NCBI RefSeq assembly: GCF_000718515.1
Contig: NZ_JNZS01000038.1
Location: forward strand, 1-57,586
Reading direction: 5' to 3'
From: Micromonospora parva
Lineage (GTDB): Bacteria > Actinomycetota > Actinomycetes > Mycobacteriales > Micromonosporaceae
DNA length: 57,586 nucleotides
The notes under the pieces are model-generated. The model was given only the letters and a program-made list of their open reading frames with translations. It did not search any database and had not been told where the DNA came from. The position numbers and the translations under genes were made by a program. Numbering within the stretch: position 1 is the first letter of the stretch; every line of letters begins with the position of its first letter. Shown here piece by piece: positions 50,836-57,586 of the stretch.

Positions 50836-51342
50836 GTGAGCCAGGAGACCGCCGACGAAGCGAGCGGGGGCGCGGGATCGGGACGATCGGCCCGAGCGTT
50901 GGACGAGGTCGACCGGCGGATCCTCGACGAGCTGGTCCGCGACGGTAGAACGTCGGTGCGCACCCTCGCCGAACGCATCCACATCTCCCGCACCAACGCG
51001 TACGCGCGGGTGGAGCGGTTGCTGCGCGACGGGGTGATCACCGGGTTCCGGGCCCAGGTGGCGCCCGAGGCGGCCGGGTTGGGCACGTCGGCGTACATCG
51101 CCCTGACCATCGAGCAGAACACCTGGCGGGAGGTGTCGGCCGAGCTGGCCCGGGTGCGCTACATCGAGCACGCCGCACTGCTCGGCGGTGACCACGACGT
51201 GCTCGCGCTGGTGCGCGCACCGGACAACGCCGCGCTGCGCGACGTGGTGCTGGGCCGGGTGCAGAGCATTCCCGGGGTGCTGTCCACCCGCACCTGGCTG
51301 GTCTTCGAGGAGTTCGACGGGGCCGGCAGCCCCTGGGCGTGA
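50836..51342 (+). CDS. bkdR: Lrp/AsnC-family regulator, probable BkdR
   Basis: 168 residues from GTG 50836, with GGAGGG seven bases upstream; an in-frame TTG at 50782 is less likely. An N-terminal helix-turn-helix (about 20-70: LDEVDRRILDELVRDGRTSVRTLAERIHISRTNAYARVERLL) precedes an RAM/AsnC effector-binding domain (about 85-155). Divergence from the bkd operon is the standard Pseudomonas and actinobacterial BkdR layout, suggesting activation by branched-chain amino acids. Confidence 0.88.
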   Translation: MSQETADEASGGAGSGRSARALDEVDRRILDELVRDGRTSVRTLAERIHISRTNAYARVERLLRDGVITGFRAQVAPEAAGLGTSAYIALTIEQNTWREVSAELARVRYIEHAALLGGDHDVLALVRAPDNAALRDVVLGRVQSIPGVLSTRTWLVFEEFDGAGSPWA

Positions 51343-51352
51343 CCGGCTGGGC

Positions 51353-52324
51353 TCACCGCTCCGGCGGGGCCTCCAGCCCGTCGCGGTCGGCCAACTCCAG
51401 CAACGGCTCCAGCGAGTGCCGGTCACCGTCCAGGCCGGCGTGCGGGTCGCCGCGCTCGGCGAACCGGGCCGGCATGCTGAGCACGTCGAAGTCCTCCGGG
51501 CGGACCCGGTCCAGCTCCGACCAGTCCAGCGGCGCGGAGACCAGCGCGGCCGGCGTGGGCCGGATCGAGTACGCCGAGGTCACCGTGTGGTCCCGGGCCA
51601 TCTGGTTGTAGTCGACGAAGACCGGCCGGTCCCGCTGCTCGCGCCACCAGGTCGTGGTGACCAGGTCCGGCAGCCGGCGCTGCATCTCCCGGCCCAACGC
51701 GAGCACCGCCCGACGGCAGTCACCGAAGCTCCACCGCGGCTCGATCGACAGGTAGACGTGCAGGCCCCGGCCGCCGGTCGTCTTCGGGTAGCCGGTCATG
51801 CCCAGCTCGGCGAGGAACGCCCGCACCTCGTGCGCCACCGGTACCACCTGCTCGAAGCCGACGCCGGGCATCGGGTCCAGGTCGATGCGCAGCTGGTCGG
51901 GGCGTTCCACGTCGGCGGCGGTGACCGGCCACGGGTGGAACCGCAGGGTGCCCAGGTTGGCGGCCCAGATGACCACCGCCAGCTCGCTCGGCGCCACCTC
52001 GTCGGCGGTACGGCCACTGGGGAAGGTGATGTGCGCGGTCCGCACCCACTCGGGAGCGCCCGCCGGCAGCCGCTTCTGGTAGAACGCGTCGCCCCGGTTG
52101 GTCTGCCGGGTGGCGATCGTCGCGCCCTCGAAGACCCCACGGGGCCAGCGTTCGAGCATGGTCGGCCGATCCCGCAGCGCGCGCAGGATGCCGTCACCCA
52201 CCGCCAGGAAGTAGCGGACCACGTCCAGCTTGGTCAGCCCACGCTCCGGGAAGTAGGGCTTGTCGGGGCTGGAGACGCGGACCAGCCGCTCGCCAACCTG
52301 GATCTCCTCCGCCGCCGTGGCCAC
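51353..52324 (-). CDS. Stand-alone LigD-type polymerase domain protein
   Basis: About 323 residues from GTG 52324; a GTG three codons upstream is possible and the ribosome site is weak. This is an archaeo-eukaryotic primase-like polymerase domain of the LigD/NHEJ family. Start motif VSSPDKPYFPERGLTKLDVV, the catalytic DxD in LRIDLDPMPG, FRFHPWP-like LRFHPWP, TTGGRGLHVYL with the third metal/phosphate-contacting region, and FVDYNQMARDHTV. Ligase and nuclease domains are absent and no Ku gene is visible, so the domain is separate here, as in several actinomycetes. It converges tightly on the Lrp gene. Confidence 0.92.
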   Translation of the reverse strand: MATAAEEIQVGERLVRVSSPDKPYFPERGLTKLDVVRYFLAVGDGILRALRDRPTMLERWPRGVFEGATIATRQTNRGDAFYQKRLPAGAPEWVRTAHITFPSGRTADEVAPSELAVVIWAANLGTLRFHPWPVTAADVERPDQLRIDLDPMPGVGFEQVVPVAHEVRAFLAELGMTGYPKTTGGRGLHVYLSIEPRWSFGDCRRAVLALGREMQRRLPDLVTTTWWREQRDRPVFVDYNQMARDHTVTSAYSIRPTPAALVSAPLDWSELDRVRPEDFDVLSMPARFAERGDPHAGLDGDRHSLEPLLELADRDGLEAPPER

Positions 52325-52492
52325 GCCACACACCGTACGACGAGGTGGGGTGTCGGTGCCGCACTTGACGGCCCGCGGGTTCGCGGCGACACCCTGTCGC
52401 CGCGTGCGCCCCCTCGCTCCGGGCATGGGCCACCGCGGAGCGGGGTGATCCTCTAGCGTGTGCCGGACTGTCCACGAGCCGCTGGAGACCAC

Positions 52493-55105
52493 GTGATCAT
52501 GCTTCGGAACCCACTGCGTCACGGGGTCTTGGCGCTGGCGCTGGTGCTCGCCGCCGCGAACCTCGTCGGCACACCTGCGCTGCGCCCGACACCCGCCGAG
52601 GCCGCGCCGACCGTCGTGCCGGACGACTACCAGTTCGCTCTGGGATTTTCCAACACGCAGGGCGCGAACCAGTGGTCCTACCTGCAGTGGGACGGTGTCG
52701 CCTACACACCGATGGTGTGGGAGCCGACGCGGGACCGGTGGCGGGGCAACTGCGAGTTCTGCGTCATCAGCCGCAGCGGGCTTCACCCGGACACCAATGA
52801 CGCGGTCATCGCCTGGACGGCGCCACGGGGTGGCGCGGTCACGGTGCGCGGCACCATGGACCACCAGACCTACATCGACCCCGACATCACGAACGTCGAC
52901 GGTGTCCGGACCTTCGTCCGCAAGCGTAGCGGCGGCACGACGAGCAAGGTGTGGCCGTCGGCCGACTTCCAGCACCTGCGACCCGCCTTCATGGCCCAAC
53001 ACGTCTTCACCACCGCCGTCAACGCCGGCGACACGCTCCTGTTCCACGCGAACCGGGCAGGGACGGGGCTGCACGACGGGCTCTCGTGGAATCCGCGGAT
53101 CAGTTACGACTACGAGCCGAAGTTCACTCTCGACCAGGCCGAACTGGTCATGAATCCCGCCGACTTCGACCGGATCGGTGAGCGCACCGCCCTGGATGCC
53201 AGCCTGTCGGTCGTCCCCAACGGCAGCCAGTTCGACTTCTACCACTCCTCGGATTTTGGCCGGCAGGTGCAGAAGTTCCGCGGGGACCTCGCCCGTCCCG
53301 CGCAGGTAAGGGTGTACGCCGACACGACGGCCAACCGGTTCCGCAATCCGCACGGCCTCGACGGGCAGTGGTGGATCGCGAGCGTGTACCGCACCGAGGA
53401 GGGTCACCTACTCGCGTTCTGCCACATCGAGAACGCCGACCCGCAGACGTCGGGGTGGTGGGCCGGCGGGTTGGCGTACTCCACCGACAACGGGGAGCAC
53501 TTCACCCTGCTGGGCAAGACACTCGCCGCCCGTAAAAAGGCACCCGACGGTTCGACCGACAACATCGGCGGAATGCCATTCGTGCTCAAGGACGGCTTCT
53601 TCCACGTGTACTTCACCGAGTTCGGCATGCCGGTCGTCGCCCGCGCCCCGGTTGCCGAGGTGATCGACGCCGCCAAACGCGGCACGGTCAGCCCGTGGAC
53701 CAAATACCACGGAGGCGCCTGGAACGAGCCCGGCATGCACGGACAGGCCACCGAGGTCGTCGCTGCCAGCCCGACGAACTCCTACGACTCCCACGCCGGC
53801 GCCGCCTACAGCACCTACCTCGGCAAGTACCTGCTCACCGGTGGCAGCGGCGGCCAGGGCCAGGGCATCTTCCTTGCGTTCGGCGACGACCCGGCACGCT
53901 TCGACACCCCGTCGTGGCTCCTGAGCAGCAACGCGAACAGCAAGGCCACCCTTCAGCCCTACGAGACCATCGTCGGGGTCGACGGTTCCACCAATGGCGT
54001 CGTGGGCCAGCAGTTCTACGTCTACTACGGCTACTTCTTCCGCTGGCCGCACGACGGAGTCGACCTCCCGAAGCACATGCGCTGGTTGTACCGGCAGAAG
54101 GTGACCCTGAACGCCGCCGGATTCGACCGCAACACCGTCAGCCTGAGCACCGATGCCAGCAAGAAGCAGGGTGAGAACGGAGTGCGCTACCAGGAGTACG
54201 ACGGCACCGCGTACACCGACATGACGTGGTCGGACAGCGACCAGCGCTGGCACGGCACCTCGGCGTTCTCACTGCTGGACTCCATCGGCTGGCATCCGGA
54301 TGGCAACCGCGACTCGGTGCGGGTCTGGACGGCGCCACGAGCCGGCACGGTGCGCGTCGGCGCCGACCTCGACGGCATTCGCGCCGGCGGCGGCTCCGGC
54401 GCCGACGGCGTCCGTGTGAAGATCGTCAAGAATGGGCTGCCCGTCTGGCCGGCCACCGGCTACGCGGCGGTCGAGCCAGCCAGCACCCTGCCCTTCGAAC
54501 CCGTGGACATGACGGTGGCCGCCGGCGACCGGATCGCCTTCCACGTCAACCAGAACGTCACCTCCGCCTATGACACCACCCTCTGGCTCCCGACCCTGAC
54601 CTACACCGGGGGTAGCCGGGTCAGCTGGTCCGGTAACGGCGACTTCGGCGGCGTTCAGGGCGCGGCCCAGTGGTCGTACGAGGAGTACGACGAGGGTGCC
54701 GGCGGCACCCCGATGACGTGGGACGCCGCCCAACAGCTGTGGCACGGCACAGCGCCGTACCTACAGATCGGGCCGGTCTCGCAGCACGCCGACGGCAACC
54801 GTGAGTCGGTGCGGGCCTGGGTCGCTCCGCGTGCCGGCAGGGTTCGGATCACCTCGGCGCTGGGCGACCTCTACACCGACAACGGCTCGGGGGCCGACGG
54901 CGTGCTGGTCCGGTTGACCCGGAACGGGACGAACGTCTGGCCATCCACCGGTAGGCAGAAGGTCGGTCCGGTGGACCGGGTCCCGTTCCCGATGATCGAG
55001 CTGAGCGTGGCCGCGGGTGACACCCTGCGCTTCCACCAACACCAGAACGGCACGAGCGCCTACGACACGACCAACTGGGTGCCGAAGATCGCATATCAGC
55101 CGTGA
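52493..55105 (+). CDS. Large secreted protein: beta-sandwich repeats around a sialidase-like propeller
   Basis: 870 residues from GTG 52493 (GGAG five bases upstream); an ATG two codons on is an alternative. Sec signal, cleavage near AEAAP. Three copies of a 145-residue module (about 55-205, 565-705 and 720-870) share a YLQWDG/YQEYDG/YEEYDE start, a W.G..xF middle, V.AWTAPRGG / VRVWTAPRAG / VRAWVAPRAG and a closing FHxN ... W.P.I.Y strand. Between copies 1 and 2 a bladed region (about 225-540, NPHGLDGQWWIASVYRTEE, GGLAYSTDNGEHFTLLG) resembles sialidase/GH43 five-bladed propellers. No confident catalytic triad. Likely carbohydrate binding or hydrolysis. Closed by a 9-bp hairpin. Confidence 0.78.
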   Translation: MIMLRNPLRHGVLALALVLAAANLVGTPALRPTPAEAAPTVVPDDYQFALGFSNTQGANQWSYLQWDGVAYTPMVWEPTRDRWRGNCEFCVISRSGLHPDTNDAVIAWTAPRGGAVTVRGTMDHQTYIDPDITNVDGVRTFVRKRSGGTTSKVWPSADFQHLRPAFMAQHVFTTAVNAGDTLLFHANRAGTGLHDGLSWNPRISYDYEPKFTLDQAELVMNPADFDRIGERTALDASLSVVPNGSQFDFYHSSDFGRQVQKFRGDLARPAQVRVYADTTANRFRNPHGLDGQWWIASVYRTEEGHLLAFCHIENADPQTSGWWAGGLAYSTDNGEHFTLLGKTLAARKKAPDGSTDNIGGMPFVLKDGFFHVYFTEFGMPVVARAPVAEVIDAAKRGTVSPWTKYHGGAWNEPGMHGQATEVVAASPTNSYDSHAGAAYSTYLGKYLLTGGSGGQGQGIFLAFGDDPARFDTPSWLLSSNANSKATLQPYETIVGVDGSTNGVVGQQFYVYYGYFFRWPHDGVDLPKHMRWLYRQKVTLNAAGFDRNTVSLSTDASKKQGENGVRYQEYDGTAYTDMTWSDSDQRWHGTSAFSLLDSIGWHPDGNRDSVRVWTAPRAGTVRVGADLDGIRAGGGSGADGVRVKIVKNGLPVWPATGYAAVEPASTLPFEPVDMTVAAGDRIAFHVNQNVTSAYDTTLWLPTLTYTGGSRVSWSGNGDFGGVQGAAQWSYEEYDEGAGGTPMTWDAAQQLWHGTAPYLQIGPVSQHADGNRESVRAWVAPRAGRVRITSALGDLYTDNGSGADGVLVRLTRNGTNVWPSTGRQKVGPVDRVPFPMIELSVAAGDTLRFHQHQNGTSAYDTTNWVPKIAYQP

Positions 55106-55134
55106 GGCTCCGCCCCACCGGCCCTCCTACCCCA

Positions 55135-55156
55135 CCGGCCCTCGACTGAGGGCCGG
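55135..55156 (+). terminator. Hairpin terminator after the large secreted protein gene
   Basis: CCGGCCCTC (55135-55143) and GAGGGCCGG (55148-55156) form a 9-bp stem with a 4-nt loop, 29 nt after the stop. Confidence 0.7.
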
Positions 55157-55203
55157 CGAGCCGGACACGGTTACCGTCGGCGGCGCCCGGGTAGGGGGGC
55201 CGC

Positions 55204-55935
55204 ATGGCGGAACTGGCAACCCTCTGGATCGTCCGGCACGGCGAGAGCACCGCGAACGTCGCGGCGACGCAGGCCGAGGCGTCGGGCGCGGAGCTGATCG
55301 ACCTCACCCACCGCGACGCGGACGTGCCGCTCTCCGCGACCGGCGAGGACCAGGCTCGGGCGACCGGCCGTTGGCTGGCCGAGCTGCCGGACGCGAAGCG
55401 CCCGAACGTGGCGGTGGTGTCGCCCTACCTGCGCGCGGTGCAGACCTCGCGGCTGGCGCTGGACGGCACCGACATTCCCGTGCACCGCGACGAGCGGCTG
55501 CGCGACCGGGAGCTGGGCATCCTCGACGGGTTGACCGGGCACGGGGTGCGCCGGCGCTACCCGGACGAGGCCGAGCGTCGGGAGCGGTTGGGCAAGTTCT
55601 ACTACCGGCCGCCGGGTGGGGAGTCCTGGACCGACGTGGCGTTGCGGCTGCGGACGCTGCTGGGCGACCTGCGCCGTGATCACGAGGGTTGCCGGGTGCT
55701 GCTCTTCGGCCACGACGCGCTGGTCTTCCTGCTTCGTTATCTGGTGGAGGGGTTGACCGAGGACGAACTGATGGCGCTCACGCGGCAGGACGTCATCGCC
55801 AACTGTTCGATCACCGAGTGGTCGGCGGACGGTGACGACCGCCTGGCGCTCACCGCCTTCAACGATGTCGCGCACCTGCGTCAGCAGGGCGCCCAGCCCA
55901 CCAGGGAGGACGAGATCCATGCCGAGCCGGTCTGA
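55204..55935 (+). CDS. Histidine phosphatase superfamily protein
   Basis: 243 residues, ATG behind GGGGGG. The phosphoglycerate-mutase-like motif VRHGES gives catalytic His12, with Arg11 next to it. Downstream SPYLRAVQTS and the second His in LFGHDALVFLL (near residue 166) complete the active site. Substrate is not predictable (sugar phosphates, nucleotides, phosphoglycerate). It overlaps the following NAD(P)HX-repair gene by 17 nt, so the two are cotranscribed. Confidence 0.9.
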   Translation: MAELATLWIVRHGESTANVAATQAEASGAELIDLTHRDADVPLSATGEDQARATGRWLAELPDAKRPNVAVVSPYLRAVQTSRLALDGTDIPVHRDERLRDRELGILDGLTGHGVRRRYPDEAERRERLGKFYYRPPGGESWTDVALRLRTLLGDLRRDHEGCRVLLFGHDALVFLLRYLVEGLTEDELMALTRQDVIANCSITEWSADGDDRLALTAFNDVAHLRQQGAQPTREDEIHAEPV

Positions 55936-56788
55936 GGTGAAGGTGATCACCCCGGCGTTGCTGCGGGACTGGGCGCTGCCGGTGCCGGTCGGTGGGAAAG
56001 AGAGCCGGGGCACCGTGCTGGTGGTCGGCGGTTCCCGCTTCACGCCGGGCGCGGTGCTGCTCGCCGGGGTGGCCGCGTTGCGCGCCGGCGCCGGGGTGCT
56101 CCAGCTGGCCGCCGCCGAGTCCAGCGCCGCCGCGCTGAGCATCCAGGTGCCTGAGGCGCTGGTGGTCGGGCTGCCGGAGACCGCCGACGGCGCGGTGGCC
56201 GCCGACCGGGACGGACAACTCGGCGACCTGGTCGCGCAGGCCGATGTGGTGACGCTCGGCCCGGGTCTGAAGGCCATCGAAGAGACCAACCGCCTGCTGG
56301 GCCTGGTCCTGGAGGCGGCCCGCCCGGACACGTCGCTGGTGCTCGACGCGTACGCCCTCGGCGCGCTCAGCCACGCACCGGACCTGCTGGTCGGCTCCGG
56401 TCGACCGGTGGTGCTCACCCCCAACGTCACCGAGGCGGGGCACCTGCTCGGGCGGGACCCGGGCGACGACCTGGACGCCGAGGCGGCCGAGCTGGCCGCC
56501 CGGTACGAGGCGGTCGTGTCGCTGTACGGGCACGTGGCCGCCCCGGACGGGCGGGGTTGGCGGGAGGAGAGCGGCGACGCCGGGCTGGGCACCTCCGGCA
56601 GCGGGGACGTGCTCGCCGGGTTGCTGGCGGGGCTGCTGTCCCGGGGTGCCGACCCTGCGCAGGCGGCCTGCTGGGGCTCGTTCGCGCACTCGGTGAGCGG
56701 CCAGCGGCTGATTCCCCGCTACGGCCGGATCGGCTTTCTGGCTCGGGAGTTGCTCGACGAGATCCCCCGCACCCTGGCGATGGTCTGA
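55919..56788 (+). CDS. nnrD: ADP/ATP-dependent NAD(P)H-hydrate dehydratase
   Basis: 289 residues from ATG 55919 behind GGGAGGA, inside the end of the phosphatase gene. Ribokinase-like fold: GTVLVVGGSRFTPGAVLLAG (about 32-51), TLGPGLK, LTPNVTEAGHLLG and the phosphate-binding GTSGSGDVLAGLLAGLL (about 222-238). It dehydrates S-NAD(P)HX, repairing damaged cofactors. The YjeF N-terminal epimerase domain is missing, as in split NnrD enzymes. Confidence 0.93.
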   Translation: MPSRSEVKVITPALLRDWALPVPVGGKESRGTVLVVGGSRFTPGAVLLAGVAALRAGAGVLQLAAAESSAAALSIQVPEALVVGLPETADGAVAADRDGQLGDLVAQADVVTLGPGLKAIEETNRLLGLVLEAARPDTSLVLDAYALGALSHAPDLLVGSGRPVVLTPNVTEAGHLLGRDPGDDLDAEAAELAARYEAVVSLYGHVAAPDGRGWREESGDAGLGTSGSGDVLAGLLAGLLSRGADPAQAACWGSFAHSVSGQRLIPRYGRIGFLARELLDEIPRTLAMV

Positions 56789-56801
56789 GACGGTTTCATC
56801 T

Positions 56802-56826
56802 GTTTCCGCAGTCGGCGTGGGGGTAC
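56802..56826 (+). promoter_or_regulatory. Stress-sigma (sigma-B/sigma-F type) promoter of the hemerythrin gene
   Basis: GTTT-N15-GGGTAC matches the consensus of actinobacterial general-stress sigma factors in full (GTTT-N15-17-GGGTAY). The -10 ends 41 nt before the GTG start at 56868, and no other gene intervenes. Confidence 0.7.
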
Positions 56827-56867
56827 CGAAAACCCACCAGCGGAGACTTTTCAGGGAGGTCATACCG

Positions 56868-57368
56868 GTGTCGACCGATGCCATCGTCCTGCTCAAAGAG
56901 GACCACAAGGAAATGCGCCGCCTGTTCAAGGCCTTCCAGGACGCCGAGGAGGGGCCGGCGAGCCAGCGGCAGAAGCTGGTGGACCAGATCCTGGAGGCGC
57001 TGACGGTGCACACCTATCTGGAGAACGAGGTGATGTATCCGGAGGTCCGCCGGCTGCTGCCCGACCTGGAGGACGACATTCTCGAGTCGTACGAGGAACA
57101 CCACGTCGCCGACGTGCTCTGCGCCGAACTGGCCGCCATGGACGCCGACGACGAGCGGTTCACCGCCAAGACGACAGTGCTGATCGAGAACGTCACCCAC
57201 CACGTCGAGGAGGAAGAGCAGGAGTGGTTCCCCAAGGTCCGCGACGCGCTGGGCCGCAAGCAGTTGCAGGAGATCGGCGAGAAGATGATCGCGTTGCGGG
57301 CGGACGCGCCGCGTACCCCCACCGCGCCGAAGGCGATCAAGAAGGCGATGGACGCGGTGACCGCCTGA
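56868..57368 (+). CDS. Hemerythrin-domain (HHE cation-binding) protein
   Basis: 166 residues from GTG 56868 behind AGGGAGG. The antiparallel four-helix HHE fold carries di-iron ligand motifs in order: LKEDHKEM, LTVHTYLENEVMYPEV, YEEHHVADVL and VTHHVEEEEQEWFPKV. The Lys/Pro-rich C-terminus is unstructured. Such proteins handle oxygen, nitric oxide or iron under stress. A full-consensus stress-sigma promoter lies directly upstream. Confidence 0.93.
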   Translation: MSTDAIVLLKEDHKEMRRLFKAFQDAEEGPASQRQKLVDQILEALTVHTYLENEVMYPEVRRLLPDLEDDILESYEEHHVADVLCAELAAMDADDERFTAKTTVLIENVTHHVEEEEQEWFPKVRDALGRKQLQEIGEKMIALRADAPRTPTAPKAIKKAMDAVTA

Positions 57369-57390
57369 GGCCGCCACTCACCACGAAGCT

Positions 57391-57430
57391 CACGACGAAG
57401 GGCCCGGCTCACGCCGGGCCCTTCGTCGTG
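57391..57430 (+). terminator. Perfect 18-bp hairpin after the hemerythrin gene
   Basis: CACGACGAAGGGCCCGGC (57391-57408) and GCCGGGCCCTTCGTCGTG (57413-57430) with a 4-nt loop, 22 nt past the stop. Confidence 0.85.
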
Positions 57431-57456
57431 CACCGCCCGCACAAGCCCACACCACG

Positions 57457-57510
57457 CCCACGCCCACGCCCACGCCCACGCCCACGCCCACGCCCACGCC
57501 CACGCCCACG
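57457..57510. repeat. CCCACG hexanucleotide tandem repeat, nine perfect copies
   Basis: Nine uninterrupted CCCACG units in non-coding DNA, directly between the hemerythrin terminator and the palindrome at the right edge. A microsatellite prone to slippage. Confidence 0.9.
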
Positions 57511-57582
57511 CGATCTTGCAGTTTCTGTTGCTGGTTAGCGATGTTTGGTGGGTTTTGTCGCGACAGAAAGTGCAAGATCGCG
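57509..57582. repeat. Inverted repeat with CGATCTTGCA arms
   Basis: The left arm (57509-57528) and right arm (57563-57582) are 20-bp inverted copies with one mismatch and a 34-nt T/G-rich centre. From memory, palindromes of this kind, ending in CGATCTTGCA and containing TTTCTGT, are widely dispersed in Micromonospora genomes. Confidence 0.7.
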
Positions 57583-57586
57583 GAGG

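Noticed and set aside
1..57586. CRISPR arrays, tRNA or rRNA genes, insertion sequences and prophage genes.
   Set aside because: None seen by reading: no spaced direct repeats of CRISPR type, no cloverleaf T-loop signatures in spacers, no transposase-like ORF among credible genes.

Overview
The window is about 57.6 kb of very G+C-rich actinomycete chromosome, most likely from Micromonosporaceae (Micromonospora or a close relative). The grounds are the strong G/C third-position bias, GTG starts, Lsr2, LtrA, a DUF2273/Asp23/DUF6286/AmaP envelope-stress cluster, Tat-exported beta-helix proteins, and dispersed TGATCAAGAGG-type and CGATCTTGCA-type palindromes at both ends of the window, which I recall from Micromonospora intergenic DNA. 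No rRNA, tRNA, CRISPR array, prophage or insertion sequence was seen. Nearly everything is ordinary single-copy chromosomal coding, with 45 supported genes.

Left part (1-22,000). An ArsR-type regulator, a cytochrome P450 and a PEP-mutase/isocitrate-lyase-family enzyme form a compact minus-strand unit (386-3032). Then comes the most striking locus: a 3300-residue secreted RHS/YD-repeat protein (5920-15822) with DNRLRE-like, LamG, YD-repeat, RHS-core and HINT modules and an unassigned C-terminal toxin tip of about 115 residues. A tiny acidic ORF, the probable immunity gene (5689-5916), starts 3 nt after its stop. The tip, the small gene and the following spacer are clearly poorer in G+C than the rest. 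A secreted repeat/beta-propeller protein follows (3129-5501). An 865-bp gene-free region separates the toxin gene from a divergent glycine-rich-domain-protein-like gene. Next are a 2H phosphoesterase, LtrA, and a NarL-type two-component system that faces a polytopic membrane protein across a 45-bp perfectly centred dyad.

Middle part (22,000-41,700). This holds a DEAD-box helicase with a DbpA-type RNA-binding domain, a Tat beta-helix protein, a DoxX protein, Lon protease with a HAIR (HspR) operator, manganese catalase, a divergent cytosolic histidine kinase/response-regulator pair, and Lsr2. A secreted unknown, a DUF2726 protein, the four-gene Asp23 operon, TerC, CBS-BON, a second DoxX protein, FKBP, a STAS anti-anti-sigma protein, a strictosidine-synthase-like propeller and an L,D-transpeptidase lipoprotein follow. 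Many are stress or envelope functions. Candidate stress-sigma promoters (GNNT-N14/15-GGGTAC-like) lie before the hemerythrin gene and the kinase beside catalase, and a weaker one before the Asp23 operon.

Right part (41,700-57,586). A Tat-exported sugar-isomerase-fold protein and a PQQ-type sugar dehydrogenase form an operon behind a cluster of dyads. After them come another beta-helix protein, a branched-chain 2-oxoacid dehydrogenase operon (E1alpha, E1beta, E2) with a divergent Lrp/AsnC regulator, a stand-alone LigD-type polymerase domain, and a large secreted propeller/beta-sandwich protein. The last genes encode a histidine phosphatase, NAD(P)HX dehydratase and hemerythrin. Intrinsic-terminator-like hairpins without U-tracts close most transcription units; several sit exactly between, or inside, facing stop codons.
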